NCBI GenBank assembly: GCA_021413845.1 | Contig: JAIOPP010000165.1 | Coordinates: 1-46,716, forward strand | Reading direction: 5' to 3' | DNA length: 46,716 nt | From: Planctomycetia bacterium | GTDB taxonomy: Bacteria; Planctomycetota; Planctomycetia; Pirellulales; PNKZ01 | In this document: positions 42,776-46,716 of the stretch, piece by piece | Numbering within the stretch: the stretch's first letter is position 1 | How the letters are laid out: each line of letters begins with the position of its first letter | Notes under the pieces: generated by a model | The model's input: the letters and a program-made list of their open reading frames with translations, nothing else | Databases searched by the model: none | Told to the model about the DNA's origin: nothing | Position numbers and translations under genes: made by a program

Positions 42776-43711
42776 ATGCGAATCGTAGGACGACTGAACG
42801 ACGAACGGCAAGCGACGACGTTCGTCGACTACTTGCTGACGCTCGGCGTCGGCGCGAAGTCGGAAAAGAGCGATCGCTCGGCCGATGATATTCATTGGGA
42901 TCTCTGGGTCTTCGATGAAGATCAACTCGCGCTCGCGAAAGAATCGCTGAAATCGTTCGAGACCGATCCGGATGCCGATCGATTCAAATCGGCATCGAAG
43001 GAGGCCGATCGGCTTCGTCGTGAAACGGCTCAGCAGGAACTCGCCCTGCGCCGCAAGCAACAAAGCCTCGTGCGGCGCGTTTATCCGAACTCGTCGGGCC
43101 GGCGACCGGTGACGATGACGTTGTTGGTGGCAAGCTGCCTCACGTTTCTGTTGACCGACGGCGGCAACTCCGAAGCGACGAGGCCACTCGTAGCTCGCCT
43201 GAGCATCAGCGCGGCTCCGCAACTGCGCGACGTTTCCGGTGAGCGCGTGATCCGGCTACCGGAGCTGAAGCAAGGGCAATGGTGGCGGGTCATCTCGCCG
43301 ATCTTTCTGCATTTCGGTTGGATGCATATCCTCTTGAACATGATGTGGTTGATGGATTTCGGGGCGCAGGTCGAAGTGTTGCGTGGATCGCGCAAGATGC
43401 TGTTGTTCACGCTCGTCTTCGCGATGGGCGGCAATCTCTCGCAGTATTATTTCGTCGGCCCGAGCTTCGGCGGCATGTCGGGCGTGGTCTATGGATTGTT
43501 CGGCTACATCTGGATGAAGTCGTGGTACGAACCGTCGTCCGGTTTTTTTCTGCAGCCGTTCACCGTCATTCTTCTAATGACCTGGTTTCTGCTCGGCCTG
43601 TTCGACGTCGTCGGTGCGACCGCCAATTTATGCCACGGGGTCGGCTTGTTGCTCGGCGTCGTCTTCGGATACGCACCGACTTTGCTTCGTTCGATTCGGA
43701 AGTCCAGCTAA
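42776..43711 (+). CDS. Rhomboid-family intramembrane serine protease
   Basis: A 311-residue rhomboid protease. The first 100 residues are a cytoplasmic domain (RIVGRLNDERQATTFVDYL, then charged helices), as in GlpG-type N-domains. Six membrane segments follow from about 112. The catalytic Ser235 is in FGGMSGVVYGLFG and His287 in NLCHGVGLLLG. HFGWMHILLNMMW is the conserved L1/TM2 segment. It cleaves membrane proteins within the bilayer; substrates are unknown. Possibly co-transcribed with rfbD, from which it is separated by 63 bases. Confidence 0.94.
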   Translation: MRIVGRLNDERQATTFVDYLLTLGVGAKSEKSDRSADDIHWDLWVFDEDQLALAKESLKSFETDPDADRFKSASKEADRLRRETAQQELALRRKQQSLVRRVYPNSSGRRPVTMTLLVASCLTFLLTDGGNSEATRPLVARLSISAAPQLRDVSGERVIRLPELKQGQWWRVISPIFLHFGWMHILLNMMWLMDFGAQVEVLRGSRKMLLFTLVFAMGGNLSQYYFVGPSFGGMSGVVYGLFGYIWMKSWYEPSSGFFLQPFTVILLMTWFLLGLFDVVGATANLCHGVGLLLGVVFGYAPTLLRSIRKSS

Positions 43712-43729
43712 GCTGTTTCTTTCATCGCG

Positions 43730-44584
43730 TCAATCGATCTGCGCATGACGATGCAGGGGAGCCGCCGTAATCGCGTCGTCGATTTCGATCGAGGCTTCGT
43801 CGGCCGAGGGTTGATCGTCGGAGCTCCCGGCTTCTTGAGCTTTCGATTTCGAGTTCGCGGCGATATCAGGCACGGTGGTTTCGAGGATCATGATTTTTTG
43901 CCAAATGTTGCGCGAAAGATCGGTCGTTAGGTTCGTGAGCCGGTCGACCGCTTCGATCGCCACTTCATCGGGAAACTCTTGAACGTAGAGGGCACCGGTC
44001 TTGCTCGTAAGCGAAAGGAGCTCGCTGCAATAATCGAGATACCGGCCCAACTCGAACGGGGTCATCGAGCGCTTCGGCGACGAGGCGGTGCGGCTCCCCT
44101 TTCGCGTAATCCGCTCCGGGTCTTTCGTAAGCTGGTGCATGTCGATGATGTGCGCGAGCGAACGGAGCTCGCGAACGGCGTCGAGCGCGCGAGCACGCTT
44201 CATACGCAACTCGAGCGAAAACAAAAACACGATCGCCGCGCCGATGAACACCGCGCTACCGAGCGAGGCCTCGACCGATTGCACGAAATGCTCCAACTGG
44301 AACACCTCGTCGTTCATCCGAATGAATTTCGCCCCTTGCCAGATCAGCCAGGCGACGAGCACGGCAATCAGCAGAATGCCGAACCGCAAACCGATGTTCG
44401 GCCGGCGAATGCGCTGTGCCCGGATCACCGACTCTTCCGAAATGCGATGCAGCTCGCAGGCGACTTGGTAGAGGCCCGAGGCGGGGAAGCGTTCTTGAAT
44501 GCGCCGCCGGAGAACATCGATCGTCTCGACGATTTCCGATGGCCGCAGATTACGGTAGCTGGCCGGATTCTCGACTTTCGTCAT
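43730..44584 (-). CDS. Hypothetical two-transmembrane protein
   Basis: A 284-residue protein from the ATG at 44584 (MTKVENPASYRNL); the longer frame upstream is probably non-coding. Two hydrophobic segments (FGILLIAVLVAWLIWQG and SAVFIGAAIVFLFSL) lie in the first half and frame a short loop; the rest is helical and charged, with an S/E/D-rich C-terminus. No family is recognised. It is convergent with the rhomboid gene. Confidence 0.68.
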   Translation of the reverse strand: MTKVENPASYRNLRPSEIVETIDVLRRRIQERFPASGLYQVACELHRISEESVIRAQRIRRPNIGLRFGILLIAVLVAWLIWQGAKFIRMNDEVFQLEHFVQSVEASLGSAVFIGAAIVFLFSLELRMKRARALDAVRELRSLAHIIDMHQLTKDPERITRKGSRTASSPKRSMTPFELGRYLDYCSELLSLTSKTGALYVQEFPDEVAIEAVDRLTNLTTDLSRNIWQKIMILETTVPDIAANSKSKAQEAGSSDDQPSADEASIEIDDAITAAPLHRHAQID

Positions 44585-44729
44585 CGAAATCTTTCGCTTT
44601 CGAGAAGCAGTGGTCGATGCCTGCGTATGGGAAACGGCCCGTAGCACCCGACGGAAGCCATGGCTCGCCGCTCATGGTAGCCGAGCCGCCGGGCGTAGCC
44701 AACCGACGCAATTAGGCCGCCGAACGGCG

Positions 44730-44758
44730 TTCACGATTCTATTCGAGATGTGTATAAT
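44730..44758 (+). promoter_or_regulatory. Candidate sigma-70 promoter
   Basis: TTCACG (44730-44735), a 17-base spacer and a perfect TATAAT (44753-44758) lie 54 bases before the ATG at 44813. The position argues against starting the following gene at the GTG at 44750, which would lie on top of the -10 box. Confidence 0.6.
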
Positions 44759-44812
44759 GAACTTGTTACGCAAACCGGCCCAATCGCCGTCTCGCCTGAG
44801 ACGCATAAGCCC

Positions 44813-45526
44813 ATGTCGTACGCGAAAATGCGCCAGCAGCTTGCCGAGCAAGCCGCGCGGCTGATGTTTGAGAATCAAATCTCCTTTCAGAAAGCGACGC
44901 AGCAGGCGGTGCAGCGCGTCGCCGGCGGCTACGTCGCTCGCAAGGCTCTGCCGACGCAGCGCGAGATTCGCGCCGAGATCGCGCGGCTCGCTTGGATGAG
45001 CGGGCAGAACGACGATCGGCTGCTCGAACCGCCGGAGCCCGACGATCCGTTCGTGGTCTTCGCCGCGTTGCTCGCGCCGTTGGAACAAGTCCGGCGTCGA
45101 GGACGCAACGGCGTCTTCGAAGACTACCTGTCGCATAGCCTGCGGGTATTCGATCTGGCTTGCGACGAGCTCCCCTACGACGAAGAATTTCTCACCGCCG
45201 CGCTCTTGCACGAAGTCGGGCGCGGGCTCGATCCTCAATCTCCCGCGCTTGCCGGCCTGGATGCGCTCGGAGAAATGATTACTCCACGCACGGCATGGTT
45301 GATCGAAAACCTAGACGCGGCCAATGCCTCCGTAGAAGGAACGCTCGGCCGGCGCTCGCTGCGCAGGCTGGCGGAATCGGAATGGTTCGAAGACTTGCTG
45401 CAGCTCGCGGATTGCGACCGGCGCGGCAGTTCGCTGGGTGTTCCGACCTCGGATTTAGAGTCGGCCTTGGAATATCTGCGTGAGATGAATGCCGAGGACG
45501 AAGCCGATTCCGATGCCGACCGATAG
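44813..45526 (+). CDS. HD-like helical protein
   Basis: A 237-residue protein from the ATG at 44813 (MSYAKMRQQLAEQAARL). The body is helical; VFDLACDELPYDEEFLTAALLHEVGRGLDP resembles part of an HD-domain, with His/Glu in place of His/Asp, and LLQLADCDRRG could be the last conserved acidic helix. Enzyme activity is uncertain because the motif is incomplete. The tail is acidic. It starts downstream of a clear TATAAT promoter. Confidence 0.65.
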   Translation: MSYAKMRQQLAEQAARLMFENQISFQKATQQAVQRVAGGYVARKALPTQREIRAEIARLAWMSGQNDDRLLEPPEPDDPFVVFAALLAPLEQVRRRGRNGVFEDYLSHSLRVFDLACDELPYDEEFLTAALLHEVGRGLDPQSPALAGLDALGEMITPRTAWLIENLDAANASVEGTLGRRSLRRLAESEWFEDLLQLADCDRRGSSLGVPTSDLESALEYLREMNAEDEADSDADR

Positions 45527-45682
45527 CATCGGACCCTCCGGATTTATTCCTGAAATGCCGTGGTTCGTCTCACGCTCGGGGTCTGTTTCAGGTTATAATC
45601 GGAACCATGCGCGGCCCGGGATGAGCCGCGCGCAGCGGCGCAAGCGTCGCTGGCCGTCGGATTTTAATGAGGGAGTTCTGAA

Positions 45683-46099
45683 TTGATCGAGTTGCACGCC
45701 ACCGCCCAAGATTATCGCAAAGCTTTGCCTGCCATTCGCGACCTCCGCTCCACGAGCTCCACGACCTGGACCTTGTGGGTCAATTTATTGCGCAGCCAAT
45801 ACGCGAGCCCGGAACATTCCATCGGTCTCGCGGCTTTGGCCGAAGCAGCCAAGCTGACCTCCGGCAACATCGCCGGCCTGCGCTATGCCGCCCTGGGCGA
45901 AGCCATCGCGAAGCAACTCGGTTACGTTCCCCCGAATAAGACGCAAGGGGACAAGAAGCCGATGTGGTGGACGACCCTTTCGACCGCGCTGCATTCCGAC
46001 GACAAAGACCCGACCTTCCGCCTCACCATGCGCCCGGAGCTGGTCGAAGCGATCGAGTTGATGGGTTGGGTCAAGGCCCAACCGGCACCGCAAGCTTAG
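45683..46099 (+). CDS. Hypothetical protein with TTG start
   Basis: A 138-residue protein. GGGAG at 45671-45675 lies seven bases before the TTG at 45683, and no ATG is suitable, so the TTG start is accepted. TATAAT at 45594-45599 could be its -10 box, but the -35 is weak. The sequence is mainly helical (HSIGLAALAEAAKLTSGN, LVEAIELMGWVKA). No family is recognised. Confidence 0.6.
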   Translation: MIELHATAQDYRKALPAIRDLRSTSSTTWTLWVNLLRSQYASPEHSIGLAALAEAAKLTSGNIAGLRYAALGEAIAKQLGYVPPNKTQGDKKPMWWTTLSTALHSDDKDPTFRLTMRPELVEAIELMGWVKAQPAPQA

Positions 46100-46148
46100 T
46101 CACCTCAACTTCGATAGCCCCTCCGCCGGCAATCTTGCTTGCTAGCTT

Positions 46149-46403
46149 ATGAGCGACTCGCATTCATTTCTCGCGCGCGACGCGCAGGGCAATCCGTATC
46201 GTCTGACGATGCATCGCGAGATGATCGGTGCGTCGTCGAGGAGTGAAGACCACATGCCGTCGAAGATGTCGATTCCGGTGGACATCATCGGTCCGCGCGG
46301 AGAATGGGTGAGCCTGGTTCATCCCGGGCGCTACTTGATGCAGCCGATCGAAAAAGGTCGAGCGGCGATCGAACTATTCGCCGACGACCCGATGGCTCTT
46401 TGA
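46149..46403 (+). CDS. Small hypothetical protein
   Basis: An 84-residue protein starting at the ATG at 46149. It opens SHSFLARDAQGNPYRLTMHRE, and the second half is beta-rich (MSIPVDIIGPRGEWVSLVHPGRYLMQP). No signal peptide and no known family. It is 49 bases after the previous gene on the same strand. Confidence 0.5.
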   Translation: MSDSHSFLARDAQGNPYRLTMHREMIGASSRSEDHMPSKMSIPVDIIGPRGEWVSLVHPGRYLMQPIEKGRAAIELFADDPMAL

Positions 46404-46520
46404 AGCGCCGCTCACGATCGGGCCGGAAGGTCTCGGCTGCCGGAATCGGGTTCGGTATAATCTCGCCCGACCGTTCGCCTTCTCCGGCCTTCGAGGGCCG
46501 CTCTGCAACTGGGCCCGCAT

Positions 46521-46716
46521 GTGAGCGATCTTTTTCAAATTCTGCTGACGGCGCTGCATCTCACTTCGGTCAACGCGGCGTTCGGCGGCCCGATCTTGGC
46601 CTTCTGGCTCGATCTGCGACGCACCCGCCGCGGAGACGCCGTGGCCGATGCCTTGGGCCGGCGCTTGCTGCGCGTGTCGTTGCATGGGCTCTACGCCGGC
46701 GCGGCGCTCGGGGCCA
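46521..46716 (+). CDS. Membrane protein, 3' end beyond the window
   Basis: From a GTG at 46521 the frame stays open to the end of the window (65 codons). It encodes SDLFQILLTALHLTSVNAAFG, then GPILAFWLDLRRTRRGD and LHGLYAGAALGA, that is a first membrane helix followed by a basic loop and the start of a second. TATAAT at 46456-46461 may be its -10 box. No Shine-Dalgarno is clear, so the start is tentative and the family is unknown. Confidence 0.55.
   Translation, partial: MSDLFQILLTALHLTSVNAAFGGPILAFWLDLRRTRRGDAVADALGRRLLRVSLHGLYAGAALGA

Noticed and set aside
41732-43222. 496-codon minus-strand frame opposite rfbD and the rhomboid gene
   Set aside because: It spans two well-supported genes and the gap between them in antisense, with shadow-frame composition.

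Overview
The window looks like a planctomycete chromosome (Planctomycetota) interrupted by one integrated element. The planctomycete call rests on the first gene, which joins DUF1549 and DUF1553 behind a bacterial Ig-like domain, and on the surrounding mix of secreted SGNH and alpha/beta hydrolases, Tat-exported Gfo/Idh/MocA and molybdopterin oxidoreductases, and a GC-rich genome with long antisense shadow frames. No rRNA or marker gene is present, so the genus is not assignable.

Left host segment (1-13764): a 5'-truncated DUF1549/DUF1553 protein, several exported or membrane proteins, a lactonase-like propeller, a Gfo/Idh/MocA protein, the arginine genes argC and argJ, and the 5' two thirds of comM (Mg-chelatase-like ATPase).

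Element (about 13764-28179, about 14.4 kb, visibly richer in A+T than its flanks): it splits comM in frame. The 3' part of comM resumes at 28182, and removing the element rejoins the reading frame. The left end carries a large serine recombinase gene. Its reading frame runs out of the element into antisense comM. Joining the two element ends on paper gives the recombinase a different 36-codon tail, whose TGA overlaps the ATG of a third, divergent serine-recombinase-like gene at the right end (TGATG). The attachment site therefore lies inside the recombinase gene, and a minus-strand recombinase operon would be continuous only in the excised circle. Cargo: two adjacent putative PD-(D/E)XK-type nuclease genes convergent with two translationally coupled DNA amino-methyltransferases (a probable two-nuclease, two-methylase restriction-modification system); a GIY-YIG-like protein; two copies of a double treble-clef zinc-finger gene, one of them frameshifted; and a dense run of phased repeats and hairpins at 23374-23709 next to a gene with a possible DNA-binding C-terminus. 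No replication initiator or conjugation gene was recognised.

Right host segment (28181-46716): the comM 3' end, a membrane-anchored von Willebrand A protein, an amidohydrolase, a Tat-exported Gfo/Idh/MocA protein, a HEAT-like protein, an esterase, a Dabb protein, FtsH with a duplicated periplasmic domain, a zinc-ribbon membrane protein, an HD phosphohydrolase, GmhB, RfbD, a rhomboid protease and several small uncharacterised proteins. Two clear intrinsic terminators (31063-31100 and 35029-35065) and a 127-bp near-palindrome (34024-34150) punctuate this part.
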